DNA of 61,187 nucleotides, taken from positions 1-61,187 of the forward strand of contig CAZFHZ010000008.1 in the NCBI GenBank assembly GCA_964519015.1, in the 5' to 3' direction. Each line of letters begins with the position of its first letter. Positions within the stretch are counted from its first letter, which is position 1. Of this stretch, positions 44,058-53,651 are shown piece after piece. A program made the translations under genes and the position numbers. Below the pieces are notes generated by a model. It made no database searches. It saw only the letters and a program-made list of their open reading frames with translations, and was not told the DNA's origin. This DNA comes from CAZFHZ01 sp964519015 (GTDB lineage: Bacteria; Blakebacterota; Blakebacteria; Blakebacterales; CAYUVJ01).

Positions 44058-46976
44058 CTAGCGGCCTACCGTCCTGGGGTCGGACGTGACCTCGACCGTG
44101 GTGGTCAGGGTCTGCTCCCCCGCCGTCAGGGTCAGCTTGTAGACCCCGACCGGGATCGGCAGGTTGGCCCCGCGCGGCGCCTGGGCGCCCGCAGCGCCGG
44201 CGGCACCCCGGCCGCCCCCCCCGCCTCCCCCGCCGAAGCCGCCGCGGCCCGGCATGAGCGAGACGTCGAGGGCGTGCAGTCCGGCCGTGCCCGGTTCGGT
44301 GATCTCGCGCAGCAGGGTCCCGTCGACCGATTCGACGGTGATCTTGACCTCATCGATCGGCTGGCCGACCCAGAAGTTGACCTTCAATCCGGTCCGCGGG
44401 TTGGCCCCATAGAACACCTTATCCCCTTGACTGACCTGCTCGTTCTTCATGTTCCACATGGTGGCCGGTTTGATGGGCAGGAGGGTGATGTCCTTGGCCC
44501 GCGCCTCGGCATCCAGCCCCTGCAGCCCGCTCACGTCATCCATGATCCACAGGCTCAGGCCGTGGGTGGCGATGATGAGGTCGTGCTCGCGGGGGTGGAC
44601 GATCAGGTCGTGCACCGGCACGATCGGCAGGTTGTTGTTGAACCGCACCCACGTCTGCCCCCGGTCGAGTGAAGCGTAGACCCCGCTCTCGGTACCCAGG
44701 TAGAGCAGGTCGTGGTTGACCGGGTCCTCGGTGATCACGTAGGCCGGGTCGTCGGCCGGCAGGCCGCCCGTGATCTTCGCCCACTTCTGGCCGTAGTCCT
44801 CGGTCACGAACACGTAGGTGGTGTTGTCCCCGTAACGGTGGCCGTCGAAGGTCACGTAGGCCCGGCCCGCCTCGGCGGCGCTCGGCCGCACCCGGCTGAC
44901 CCAGGTGGTCGGGGGCACGCCGGTGATGTTGGTCCGCACGTTCTCCCAGGTGGTCCCGCCGTTGCGGGTGACCTGCACGTTCCCATCATCGGTCCCCACC
45001 CAGATGACACCCGGCATGAGGGGGGACTCTCCGATGGTGATGATGGTGCAGTGGTTCTCCGCTCCGGTGTTGCTGTCACCGCGGTTCTGGGCCGAGAGTT
45101 TCTCTTGGTCATTGGTGGTCAGGTCGGGACTGATGATCTGCCAGGTGTCCCCCCGGTCCGTGCTGCGGAAGAGGTACTGCCCTCCGAAGTAGACGGTGCG
45201 CGGGTTGTGAGGGGAGAGCACCAGCGGCGCACTCCAGTTGAACCGGAATTGGGTCCCCTCCTCGGGCGGATTGACCACGTTGCCGCGTCCCCCGGCGCCA
45301 CCGCCTCCCCCGCCCATCTGGCGCTGCATGAACTGCTGCTGCTCGGCGCTCAGGCTGGCCGGCAGCGGCCGGGGGACCCGCGGCCGGATCGACTGCGACT
45401 CGTTCGTGGTGAGGTTGATCCGGCTGGCCGCTCCTCCCTGGCTCTCACCATAGAGGATAATGTCGGGGTCGACCGGGTCGACCTGGGTGTGGAAACCGTC
45501 CCCTCCCATGTAGAAGAGCCACTCCCGGTTCTGGATGGTGCTGCCGATCAGTGACCGGCTCGGGCCCCCCCAGGTGCCGTTGTCCTGCAGCCCGCCGAAG
45601 ATGTGGTAGGGCTCGGCCATGTCGTAGGAGACGGCGTAGAACTGGCCGATCACCAGGTTGTCCAGAAAGTCCCAGGTCGCGCCCTGGTCCCAGGAGATCG
45701 ACACCCCGCCGTCGGAGCCGACGATCAGGTGCTTGGAGTCGGTCGGGTCGATCCACATGGCGTGGAAGTCGACGTGGTGGTTACCGGTGATCGCCACGGC
45801 CGGGTCCTCGGCGCCCCGCGGCCGCGGGTAGGTGTCGACGAGCTTGCGGCTCGCCTTGGTGTCCAGCTTGTAGAGCGGGGAGTCGATCAGGTAGATCAGG
45901 TCCTTGTCCTTGGGGTCGACCCGCAACTGGCAGTAGTAGAAGGGCCGGCCGTTACGCCAGTCCACCCGCTCCCAGGAGCGCCCGCTGTTGGCGGTTACCC
46001 AGGTCCCCAACAGGAGCTCCGGGCCGCGCTGCCCGCGGACCGGCCCGCCTCCGGCGCCGGCGGGCTGCTGCTGAGCCTGCGGCTCCGGCTTGGGGGCCTT
46101 CGGGTCCTCAGCGAAGTTCTCGATCCGGGCGTAGACCACCCGCGGGTCGCCCGGGAAGATGTCGAGGCTGATCTTGCCGTTGCTCTCCGAGGGGGGCAGT
46201 CCGCTCCCCTCCACCCGAGTCCAGGTCCGGCCGGCGTCGGTGGACTTCCAGATCCCGTTGTTGGGACCGCCGCCGCTCTCCAGGACCCAGGGACGGCGCC
46301 AGCGCTTCCAGGAGGTCGCCCAGACCGTGTCGGGGTTCTTCGGGTCGATGATCACGTCGTAGAACCCGGTCCCGTCGTCGAAGCCCTTAAGTTTGGTCCA
46401 GCTCCGGCCGCCGTTGGTCGACTTGTAGAGGCCGCGGTCTCCCTCCAGCTTCCACTGGTTGCCCAGGGCGGCGACGTAGACGACGTCGGGATTGCGCGGG
46501 TCGACCGCGATCCGGCCGATGGCGCCGGTGTCTTCCAGCCCGACATGGGTCCAGGTCTCACCGCCATCCCGCGTCACGTAGACCCCGTCCCCCCAACTCA
46601 CCGAGTTGCGGGAGTGGGGCTCCCCCATGCCGACATAGATCCGCTTCGGGTCGGAGGGGGCGATCCCGATGTCCCCCACGGCCGCGGTCTTCCCCCCCTG
46701 GAAGACCTGCTTCCAGGTGGTCCCGTTGTTCTCGGTCTTCCAGAGGCCGCCGGCGGAGGCGGCTACGTAGAAAGTGTTTCTCTCCCCGCCCGGTGGAACC
46801 GCGATGTCGGAGACCCGCCCCGACATGTTCCCCGGTCCCACCTGACGCCAGGTGTAGTGCGAGAAGATGGGGTCGCCCGACCCCGCCTGCTGGGCGGCCG
46901 CCGGGAGTGTCCCGAGCAGGGCCGCCGTCACCACGCCCGCCAGGGCGAGGCGCGTGAACCGTCCTAGAGCCCGCAT
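44058..46976 (-). CDS. exported BNR/Asp-box (sortilin-like) beta-propeller protein
   Basis: The ATG at 46976 follows GGAAGGA and starts a signal peptide (RLALAGVVTAALLGTLPAAAQQ); the product has 972 residues. The body carries many Asp-boxes (TRDGGETW, STNGGRSW, STDAGRTW, SWDQGATW, STDRGDTW, TRNGGTTW, TEDYGQKW, SLDRGQTW), as in sortilin/VPS10 and photosystem-stability-like propellers. Two Gly-rich linkers occur. The C-terminal part, after GRGGFGGGG, is a beta domain. Often annotated as glycosyl hydrolase, but no catalytic residues can be read, and the role is unknown. Confidence 0.85.
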   Translation of the reverse strand: MRALGRFTRLALAGVVTAALLGTLPAAAQQAGSGDPIFSHYTWRQVGPGNMSGRVSDIAVPPGGERNTFYVAASAGGLWKTENNGTTWKQVFQGGKTAAVGDIGIAPSDPKRIYVGMGEPHSRNSVSWGDGVYVTRDGGETWTHVGLEDTGAIGRIAVDPRNPDVVYVAALGNQWKLEGDRGLYKSTNGGRSWTKLKGFDDGTGFYDVIIDPKNPDTVWATSWKRWRRPWVLESGGGPNNGIWKSTDAGRTWTRVEGSGLPPSESNGKISLDIFPGDPRVVYARIENFAEDPKAPKPEPQAQQQPAGAGGGPVRGQRGPELLLGTWVTANSGRSWERVDWRNGRPFYYCQLRVDPKDKDLIYLIDSPLYKLDTKASRKLVDTYPRPRGAEDPAVAITGNHHVDFHAMWIDPTDSKHLIVGSDGGVSISWDQGATWDFLDNLVIGQFYAVSYDMAEPYHIFGGLQDNGTWGGPSRSLIGSTIQNREWLFYMGGDGFHTQVDPVDPDIILYGESQGGAASRINLTTNESQSIRPRVPRPLPASLSAEQQQFMQRQMGGGGGGAGGRGNVVNPPEEGTQFRFNWSAPLVLSPHNPRTVYFGGQYLFRSTDRGDTWQIISPDLTTNDQEKLSAQNRGDSNTGAENHCTIITIGESPLMPGVIWVGTDDGNVQVTRNGGTTWENVRTNITGVPPTTWVSRVRPSAAEAGRAYVTFDGHRYGDNTTYVFVTEDYGQKWAKITGGLPADDPAYVITEDPVNHDLLYLGTESGVYASLDRGQTWVRFNNNLPIVPVHDLIVHPREHDLIIATHGLSLWIMDDVSGLQGLDAEARAKDITLLPIKPATMWNMKNEQVSQGDKVFYGANPRTGLKVNFWVGQPIDEVKITVESVDGTLLREITEPGTAGLHALDVSLMPGRGGFGGGGGGGGRGAAGAAGAQAPRGANLPIPVGVYKLTLTAGEQTLTTTVEVTSDPRTVGR

Positions 46977-47040
46977 CGACGTGTCCTTCCGTGAGAGGTC
47001 CCGACCTGTGAGGGCCATGCTGCCTCATCTTTATAGCCTG

Positions 47041-47076
47041 CAACGACCCACCCCGCCACCTTCAGCGCGGTCGTTG
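47041..47076. promoter_or_regulatory. 8-bp inverted repeat in the BNR/polA divergent region
   Basis: CAACGACC (47041-47048) and GGTCGTTG (47069-47076) are perfectly complementary with a 20-nt spacer. Position between divergent genes suggests a regulatory site. TATAAA on the minus strand near 47036 could be a -10 box for the BNR gene. Confidence 0.35.
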
Positions 47077-47109
47077 ACCCCCTCGGTGCCCCGCTGGTAG
47101 TCTGGCCCC

Positions 47110-49806
47110 ATGCCCGAGGAGAAGCGACTCTTCCTGGTCGACGGCACCGCTCTGGCCTACCGCGGCTACTTCGCCTTCATCAAGAACCCCCTGATCAACT
47201 CGCGGGGGGAGAACACCAGCGCCCCCTACGCCTTCACCAACTCACTGCTCAAGCTCATCCGGGAATTCGCCCCCACCCACCTGGTCGTGGTCTTCGACGC
47301 CCCCGGGCGGACCTTCCGCCATGAGCGTTATGTCGAGTACAAGGCGACCCGGGAGAAGATGCCCGACGACCTGGCCCAGACACTGCCGCGGGTCCACCAG
47401 GTGGTGGCGGCGATGGCCATCCCCATCCTGCAGGTGGCCGGCTACGAGGCCGACGACGTGCTGGCCACCCTGGCCCGGCAGGGGAGCGGGGAAGGGATGG
47501 AGGTCTTCCTCGTCTCGGGGGACAAGGACCTGATGCAGTGTCTCTCCGAGCGAGTCCACATGATCCGCCCCGGCCGCCGCGGGGACGAGTGGCAGCGGCT
47601 CGAGGTGGAGGATGTACGGGAACGCTACGGGGTGGAACCGGACCGGGTCACCGATGTCCTCGGACTGATGGGGGATGCCTCCGACAACGTCCCCGGGGTG
47701 CCCGGGGTGGGGGAGAAGACCGCCGTGCGGCTGGTCCGCGAGTTCGGTTCCCTCGAGGGGGCGCTGGCCGGCGCCGACGGGCTGCATCCGCCCCGGCTGC
47801 GGGAGAGCCTGATCGAACACGCCGAGCAGGCCCTGATGAGCAAGCAGCTGGTGACGCTCGATCGGGACGTCCCCCTGGCGGTGCGCCCGCGGGAACTGGT
47901 CTTCCGCGGCTTCGACCGGCCGCGGCTGATCGAGCTCTTCAACGAGCTGGAGTTCTCCGCCCTGGTCCGGGAGCTGCTCCAGGAGGGGGGGGCCGGGGAG
48001 ACGGAATCGGAATACCTCGATTACCGGTTGATCACCGACCCCGCTTCGCTCGAGGACGTGCTCGCGGTGATGGATGCAGCCCCCATCTTCGCGGTCGACC
48101 TGGAGACGACCGGGCTGGATCCCCACCAGGCTGAGGTGGTGGGCATCAGCCTGGCGGCCGAACCGGGTCGGGCCTACTACCTTCCCCTGCGGCACGCCCA
48201 GGGTTCCAACCTCGAGCCCGCCCCGACGCTCGAACGGCTGCGCGGGCTGCTTGAGGACCCGGCGCGTCCCAAGGCCGGTCACAACATCAAGTACGATGCG
48301 CTGGTGCTGCGCAACGAAGGGATCGGACTGCGGGGGATCGCCTTCGACACCATGGTCGCTTCCTACCTGCTCAATCCGGCCCGGCGGCAGCACGGCCTCG
48401 ACTCGCTGGCCCTCGAGTACCTGCAGCACCAGCCGATCCCGATCACCAGCCTGATCGGAACGGGGAAGGACCAGATCTCCTTCGCCGAGGTTCTCACCGA
48501 AGAGGCCGCCGAGTACTCCTGTGAGGACGCCGACCTGACCGTGCGGCTTATGCGCGAGATGGCCCCCAAGCTGGAGGCCCTGGAACTCAAAGGTCTCTTC
48601 GAGACGATCGAGGTGCCGCTCATCCCCGTCCTGATCGAGATGGAGTCGAACGGGGTGCTCGTGGATCTCGACCTGCTCGGGTCGATGGGCCGCGAGTTCG
48701 AACAGGAGCTGGTCCTGCTCGAGGAGGAGATCCACCGGCTGGCCGGTGGGACCTTCAACGTCAACTCCCCGCAGCAGCTCCAGGAAGTGCTCTTCGAGAC
48801 GCTCCAGCTCCCCCACGGCCGGCGGACCAAGACCGGCTGGTCCACCGACTCCGAGGTCCTCGAAGGGCTGACCGCCGAGCACCCGATCGCGGCCAAGCTG
48901 CTCGACTACCGATCGCTCAGCAAGCTGAAGAGCACCTACATCGATGCGCTCCCCCGTCTGCTCGATGAGCGGACCGGCCGCATCCACACCTCGTTCAACC
49001 AGACGGTGGCCGCCACCGGCCGGCTCTCCTCCTCCGAGCCGAATCTTCAAAATATCCCGGTGCGAACCGAGGCGGGCCGGCGGATCCGCCGCGCCTTCAT
49101 CGCCCCGCCGGGGCGGGTTCTGCTCTCGGCCGACTATAGTCAGATCGAGCTGCGCATTATGGCGCATCTCTCGGGGGATGAGCGTCTCATCGAGGCCTTC
49201 CGGAGAGGGGAAGATGTCCACGTCAGCACCGCCGCGGTGATCTTCGACCGCCCCATCTCCGAGGTGACCGAGGAGCAGCGCCGCCAGGCCAAGACGGTCA
49301 ACTTCGGGGTCATGTACGGGATGGGTGCGGTCAGCCTCGGCAAGCAGCTGGGTATCCCCTCGGCGGAGGCGAAGGACTTCATCGAGAACTACTTCGAGCG
49401 CTTCCAGGGGGTAACCCGCTACATCGATGAGACCCGGGAGGCCGCCCGGCGCAACGGGTTCGTCACCACCCTGCTCAACCGCCGGCGTTACCTGCCGGAG
49501 CTGGAGTCGAGCGCCCACCAGATCCGGGCCTTCGCGGAACGCACCGCCGTCAACACCCCGATCCAGGGGAGCGCGGCCGACCTGATCAAGCTGGCCATGA
49601 TCGCCGTACACGAATGGATCGGCCGGGAGCAGGTGCCGGCCGACATGCTCATCCAGGTCCACGACGAGCTGGTCTTCGAGGTGGAGGAGGAGGCCGTCAC
49701 CGCGGTCCGCGACCGGGTGGTGGAGCTGATGGCAGGCGCCCTCCGGCTCGACGTCCCCGTGGTCGTCGAGGCCGCCTGGGGGCGCAACTGGGCGGAGGCG
49801 CACTGA
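47110..49806 (+). CDS. polA: DNA polymerase I
   Basis: The 898-residue enzyme has three domains. The 5'-nuclease (about 1-290) has VDGTALAYRGY, VVVFDAPG, YEADDVLATLA and GDASDNVPGVPG. The 3'-5' exonuclease (about 310-480) keeps its acidic set: VDLETTGLDP, GHNIKYD and CEDADLT. The polymerase has motif A LSADYSQIELR (Asp near 675), motif B RRQAKTVNFGVMYGM and motif C QVHDELVFEV. Proofreading therefore appears intact, unlike many PolA. It works in repair and Okazaki processing. The stop overlaps tsaB as TGATG. Confidence 0.97.
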   Translation: MPEEKRLFLVDGTALAYRGYFAFIKNPLINSRGENTSAPYAFTNSLLKLIREFAPTHLVVVFDAPGRTFRHERYVEYKATREKMPDDLAQTLPRVHQVVAAMAIPILQVAGYEADDVLATLARQGSGEGMEVFLVSGDKDLMQCLSERVHMIRPGRRGDEWQRLEVEDVRERYGVEPDRVTDVLGLMGDASDNVPGVPGVGEKTAVRLVREFGSLEGALAGADGLHPPRLRESLIEHAEQALMSKQLVTLDRDVPLAVRPRELVFRGFDRPRLIELFNELEFSALVRELLQEGGAGETESEYLDYRLITDPASLEDVLAVMDAAPIFAVDLETTGLDPHQAEVVGISLAAEPGRAYYLPLRHAQGSNLEPAPTLERLRGLLEDPARPKAGHNIKYDALVLRNEGIGLRGIAFDTMVASYLLNPARRQHGLDSLALEYLQHQPIPITSLIGTGKDQISFAEVLTEEAAEYSCEDADLTVRLMREMAPKLEALELKGLFETIEVPLIPVLIEMESNGVLVDLDLLGSMGREFEQELVLLEEEIHRLAGGTFNVNSPQQLQEVLFETLQLPHGRRTKTGWSTDSEVLEGLTAEHPIAAKLLDYRSLSKLKSTYIDALPRLLDERTGRIHTSFNQTVAATGRLSSSEPNLQNIPVRTEAGRRIRRAFIAPPGRVLLSADYSQIELRIMAHLSGDERLIEAFRRGEDVHVSTAAVIFDRPISEVTEEQRRQAKTVNFGVMYGMGAVSLGKQLGIPSAEAKDFIENYFERFQGVTRYIDETREAARRNGFVTTLLNRRRYLPELESSAHQIRAFAERTAVNTPIQGSAADLIKLAMIAVHEWIGREQVPADMLIQVHDELVFEVEEEAVTAVRDRVVELMAGALRLDVPVVVEAAWGRNWAEAH

Positions 49807-50549
49807 TGCTGCTGCTCTTCGATACCTCGACCCGGGCCGCGGTGGTGGCGCTCGCCGGGCCCGACGGAGAGGACCTGCGGGGAGAGCGGACCTATCCGCC
49901 GGAGGAGGGGGGATCCGCGCTCCTGCTGACGGGGGCGCTCGCCCTGCTGGAGCAGCAGGGAAGCGGGCTGGAGGGACTCACCGGGGTGGTGGTGAACCGT
50001 GGTCCCGGCTCCTATACCGGTCTGCGGATCGGGTACGCCCTGGCCCAGGGACTGGCCGAGACCCGCGGGGTGCCCATCACCGGTATCGCCTCCTTCCAGG
50101 CGTTCGCGGACCAGCACCGGATCGAGGGGCAGGCGCTGCTGGTCTGCTTCGACGCCCGTTCCCGAGGGATCGCCTGGGTGTGCTACCCGGCCGGCCGGGA
50201 GCACCCGGAGGAGAGTGAGGAGGGGGGGGAGGGGAGCCGGCCGGAACAACACCGCGAGGAACTGGCCTGGGAGGGCCGGCGGGTCGCGGTCCGGTTCGCC
50301 CCGCCGGAAGCGCTCCCCGGCCTGGCCCCTCGCCCCGGCCGGGTGACCGGTCCGGGGGTCGTCCGGCTGGCCGGAGCGCTCGAGAGCGTCCCGCACGGGG
50401 ACCTGGTCCTGGTGGCCGGCACCGATCGACCCTCGCCGGCCACCCTCCTGAGGCTGGGTGCCCGGAGGATCGCCGAGGGGGGGGAGGACCCGGAGCGGGT
50501 CGAGCCCCTCTACCTGGGCACGGTGGAACCCCCGGTGCGGGGCGCATGA
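49806..50549 (+). CDS. tsaB: tRNA threonylcarbamoyladenosine biosynthesis protein TsaB
   Basis: The ATG at 49806 overlaps the polA stop and gives 247 residues. The ASKHA-type motifs LLLFDTSTRAAVVAL and VVVNRGPGSYTGLRIG are typical of TsaB, the partner that activates TsaD in making t6A37 of ANN-decoding tRNAs. The middle has an acidic Gly- and Glu-rich linker (about 140-155) not usual in compact homologues. Its end overlaps the next gene by 4 bp. Confidence 0.9.
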   Translation: MLLLFDTSTRAAVVALAGPDGEDLRGERTYPPEEGGSALLLTGALALLEQQGSGLEGLTGVVVNRGPGSYTGLRIGYALAQGLAETRGVPITGIASFQAFADQHRIEGQALLVCFDARSRGIAWVCYPAGREHPEESEEGGEGSRPEQHREELAWEGRRVAVRFAPPEALPGLAPRPGRVTGPGVVRLAGALESVPHGDLVLVAGTDRPSPATLLRLGARRIAEGGEDPERVEPLYLGTVEPPVRGA

Positions 50550-51385
50550 GCGGGACCCTGCCCGACGACCTGGCGGTGCTGCGCCGGGCCGGGATCGAGC
50601 GGGCCGACCTGCTGATCACCCTGGGGAGCGGACAGGCCAATCCCTGGCCCGACCGGGTGGTAGCCTCCCTCCCCTGGGAGGCGGTGCCCGGCTGGCCGGC
50701 GGCGGGGGTGGCGGGGCACCGCGGCCGACTCTCCCTGGTGGCCGCAGATGGCTGGTTGGCGCTGGTGATGGAGGGGCGCCGTCACTATTATGAGGCCCGC
50801 TCTTGGGGGGGGGTCCTCACCCCTCTTCGGGCCGCCGCCCGACTGGGGGCCCGCCTCGCCCTGCTGACCAACTCTGCCGGCGCCCTGCAGTCCGATCTGG
50901 AACCGGGTGCCCTGGTCGCCGTGTCGGGGCACGTCATGCTGGATGATGCGGGGCTGGCGAGTGTCCTGGCGGAACTTGGAGGAGCCCCGGCGGGACGGCT
51001 CTGGTGGCCGCGGGGGCGCCGCCGGATGAAGGCAGCCGCCCGGGCGGCCGGGGTGGAGCTGACCGAGGGAGTGCTCTGGTATGTGACCGGACCCACCTAC
51101 GAGACGGCCGCCGAGGCCCGGCTGGCCCGACGGCTCGGGGCCGATGTGGCGGCCATGTCCCTGGTTCCCGAGGCCCGGATCGCGGCGGCACTGGGGCTGT
51201 GGGTGGTGGGAGTGAGCCTGGTGACCAACCAGGTCATCTCCCCGGGGGCGGCGGGTCCGACCCACGAGGATGTGCTGGCGGCGGCCCGGCGCCACCAGGA
51301 CCGGCTCGACCGGGTGCTGCGGGGTTCGGTGGGGCCCCTCATGGATGACCTGGACACGGTGATGGCCGGCGGTGAGGCCGGCTGA
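50546..51385 (+). CDS. purine nucleoside phosphorylase family protein, second copy
   Basis: The ATG at 50546 overlaps tsaB. The 279-residue product carries trimeric-type phosphorylase motifs: LITLGSGQ, GHRGRL, MEGRRHYYE, LTNSAGAL, VTGPTYETAAEAR and AMSLVPEA. At the base-contact position it reads VSLVTN, with the Asn of canonical 6-oxopurine phosphorylases. It differs from the copy at 36368, which has Asp. Between tsaB and accD, it probably serves purine salvage. Confidence 0.85.
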   Translation: MSGTLPDDLAVLRRAGIERADLLITLGSGQANPWPDRVVASLPWEAVPGWPAAGVAGHRGRLSLVAADGWLALVMEGRRHYYEARSWGGVLTPLRAAARLGARLALLTNSAGALQSDLEPGALVAVSGHVMLDDAGLASVLAELGGAPAGRLWWPRGRRRMKAAARAAGVELTEGVLWYVTGPTYETAAEARLARRLGADVAAMSLVPEARIAAALGLWVVGVSLVTNQVISPGAAGPTHEDVLAAARRHQDRLDRVLRGSVGPLMDDLDTVMAGGEAG

Positions 51386-51400
51386 AGGAGAGACCGGAGG

Positions 51401-52240
51401 ATGGGCTGGTTCCGCAAAGTGCGCAGGAAACTGGGGGGTGGGGAACGACGCGAGCCTCCGCAGGGGTTGTGGAGCAAGTGTGAGGGCTGCGGCGGCGTCA
51501 TCTACACCCGGCAACTCCAGGAGAACTCGCACGTCTGTCCCGACTGCGGCCGGCACTTCCGGATCGGCATCGAAGAGTACCTGGAGATCCTCACCGATGA
51601 CGGGTTCGAGGAGGAGTTCGATACCCGCCTGCGATCGGTCGATCCGCTCGGCTTCACCGACTCCAAGCGCTATATCGACCGGCTCCGACAGGCCCAGGAA
51701 CGGACCGGACTCAACGAGGCGGTGCGCACCGGCCGGGCCCGGCTCGAAAGTCGGCCGCTGGTCCTCGCCCTGATGGACTTCTCCTTCCTGGGGGGGAGCA
51801 TGGGTTCGGCGGTTGGGGAGAAGATCGCCCGGGGGACCGAACAGGCCACCCGCCACCGGCTTCCCCTGGTCATCCTTTCGGCCTCCGGGGGAGCGCGCAT
51901 GCAGGAGGGGATCCTCTCCCTCATGCAGATGGCCAAGACCAGCGCGCGCCTGGCCCGCCACCGCGAGGCGGGACTCCCCTTCATCAGTGTACTGACCCAT
52001 CCCACCACCGGCGGGGTGACCGCCTCCTTCGCCATGCTGGGGGACGTGATCGTGGCCGAGCCGGGTGCCCTGATCGGGTTCGCCGGGCCGCGGGTCATCC
52101 GTGAGACGATCGGTCAGGAACTCCCCCCCGGTTTCCAGACCAGCGAGTTCCTGCTCGAGCACGGCTTCGTCGACGTACTGGTCGGCCGCGACCGGCTCCG
52201 GGAGACCGTCGTCCGGCTCCTCCACCATCTCTCTTCCTGA
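51401..52240 (+). CDS. accD: acetyl-CoA carboxylase, carboxyltransferase beta subunit
   Basis: The 279-residue protein has an N-terminal four-Cys zinc finger (CEGCGG and CPDCGRHF, residues 27-49). The crotonase-type carboxyltransferase core follows, with FLGGSMGSAVGEK, ILSASGGARMQEG, HPTTGGVTASFAMLGD and LIGFAGPRVI. It transfers CO2 from biotin to acetyl-CoA with AccA for fatty acid synthesis. folC follows 1 bp later, as in many bacteria. Confidence 0.96.
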   Translation: MGWFRKVRRKLGGGERREPPQGLWSKCEGCGGVIYTRQLQENSHVCPDCGRHFRIGIEEYLEILTDDGFEEEFDTRLRSVDPLGFTDSKRYIDRLRQAQERTGLNEAVRTGRARLESRPLVLALMDFSFLGGSMGSAVGEKIARGTEQATRHRLPLVILSASGGARMQEGILSLMQMAKTSARLARHREAGLPFISVLTHPTTGGVTASFAMLGDVIVAEPGALIGFAGPRVIRETIGQELPPGFQTSEFLLEHGFVDVLVGRDRLRETVVRLLHHLSS

Positions 52241-52241
52241 C

Positions 52242-53609
52242 ATGACGCCCTCCGACTGGGGTCCGGCCCGGGCCCGGGCCTGGCTGGAGGACCTCCAGCG
52301 CCGCGGGACCCTGCTCGGCCTGGCACGGGTCGAGGCGATCGCCGAGCGGCTGGGGCACCCCGAGCGCACCTTCCCGGCCGTCCTGGTGGCCGGTACCAGC
52401 GGTAAGGGGAGTGTGACCGCACTGGTCGAGTCGATGCTCCGGGCCGGCGGTCGCCGCACCGGTCGCTACACCTCTCCCCACCTGATCGACTGGCCGGAGC
52501 GCATCACGGTAGCGGGCAATCCGATCGGGGAGGAGGAACTGGCCTGCGCCCTGGAGGCGGTGGCCGAGGATGTGGAGCGGGTCGAGGCCACCCCCTTCGA
52601 GGCGCTCACCATCGCCGCCTTCCTCCACTTCCGGTCGGTGCCGGTCGATTCGGCGGTGGTGGAGGTGGGACTGGGGGGACGGCTCGATGCCACCCGGATC
52701 TGCCGCGCCGAGGTGACCGCGGTGACCGCCATCGGGGTGGACCATGTGGCCGAACTGGGCGCCGACCCGGCCGGGATCGCCCGGGAGAAGGGGGCGATCG
52801 CCCGTCCGGGCGCGCCGATGGTGCTCGGTCCGGACACCCAGTCGGTGCGGGCGGTGTTGGAGGAACAGGTGGCCGCGATCGGCACCGAGACGGTCTGGGC
52901 CGCCGACCGGGTGGGACTCGAGGCGGTCGAGGACGTGTGGGGCTGGCGGGGGCGGGCGATCTGGCAGGGGCCGGCAGCCGAGGTGGCCCGGCGGCAGGGG
53001 GAAGAAGTCGCCTTCGACTGGCAGCTTCCCCTGGCCGGGGAACACATGCTGCACAACCTGACCACCGCCCTGGCGGTCGTCTCCTGCCTGCGTCAGCGCG
53101 GCTGGAAGGTGCCCACCTCCGCCTTCACCGAGGGGATCGCGGCGCTCGACTGGCCGGGCCGGCTCCAGCTGGTGGCTCCCCCACCGGGGCGGCCCACCCT
53201 GCTCCTCGAGGTCGGACACAACACGCTGGCGGCGCGGGCGGTGGCCGCACACCTGGCCCGCCGCCTCCGCCCCCACCGGCGACTGGTGATGGCCATCGCC
53301 CGTGACAAGGACGTGGCCGGGGTGCTCGATTGTCTCCTGCCCGGGACCGAGGAAGTAATCGCCACCACTTGGGGAGGACCCCGCGCCCTGGAACCGGAGG
53401 AGCTTGCCCGGTGCGCCCTCCAGCGGGCCCGCTCGGCCGGGAGAGAGCTGAGTGTGGCAACAGCTCCCGATCCGGTGACGGCGGTGGCCCGGGCCGGCCA
53501 GGGATTGCGCGAGGACGGTCTGATCGTCGCCCTGGGCTCCCACATGCTGGTCGGACCGCTACTGGCCGCGCTGCGCCGGCCGGATGCGCGTTCGCTCCTG
53601 TGGCCGTGA
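52242..53609 (+). CDS. folC: dihydrofolate synthase / folylpolyglutamate synthase
   Basis: The ATG at 52242 begins 1 bp after the accD stop and gives 455 residues. Mur-ligase-type motifs: VAGTSGKGSVTAL (ATP loop), TSPHLIDWPERI, VEVGLGGRLDATR, IGVDHVAELG and EHMLHNLTTAL. The C-terminal domain has EVGHNTLAARAV, VMAIARDKD and the end VALGSHMLVGPLL. It adds glutamate to dihydropteroate or folates. accD-folC adjacency is common. Confidence 0.93.
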   Translation: MTPSDWGPARARAWLEDLQRRGTLLGLARVEAIAERLGHPERTFPAVLVAGTSGKGSVTALVESMLRAGGRRTGRYTSPHLIDWPERITVAGNPIGEEELACALEAVAEDVERVEATPFEALTIAAFLHFRSVPVDSAVVEVGLGGRLDATRICRAEVTAVTAIGVDHVAELGADPAGIAREKGAIARPGAPMVLGPDTQSVRAVLEEQVAAIGTETVWAADRVGLEAVEDVWGWRGRAIWQGPAAEVARRQGEEVAFDWQLPLAGEHMLHNLTTALAVVSCLRQRGWKVPTSAFTEGIAALDWPGRLQLVAPPPGRPTLLLEVGHNTLAARAVAAHLARRLRPHRRLVMAIARDKDVAGVLDCLLPGTEEVIATTWGGPRALEPEELARCALQRARSAGRELSVATAPDPVTAVARAGQGLREDGLIVALGSHMLVGPLLAALRRPDARSLLWP

Positions 53610-53651
53610 TGCCCCTTGTCGGCCCACCGGCTCCCCGCCTATGAATACACC

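Noticed and set aside
47242..49803. 853-codon minus-strand frame
   Set aside because: Antisense shadow of polA, whose polymerase and nuclease motifs are unambiguous.
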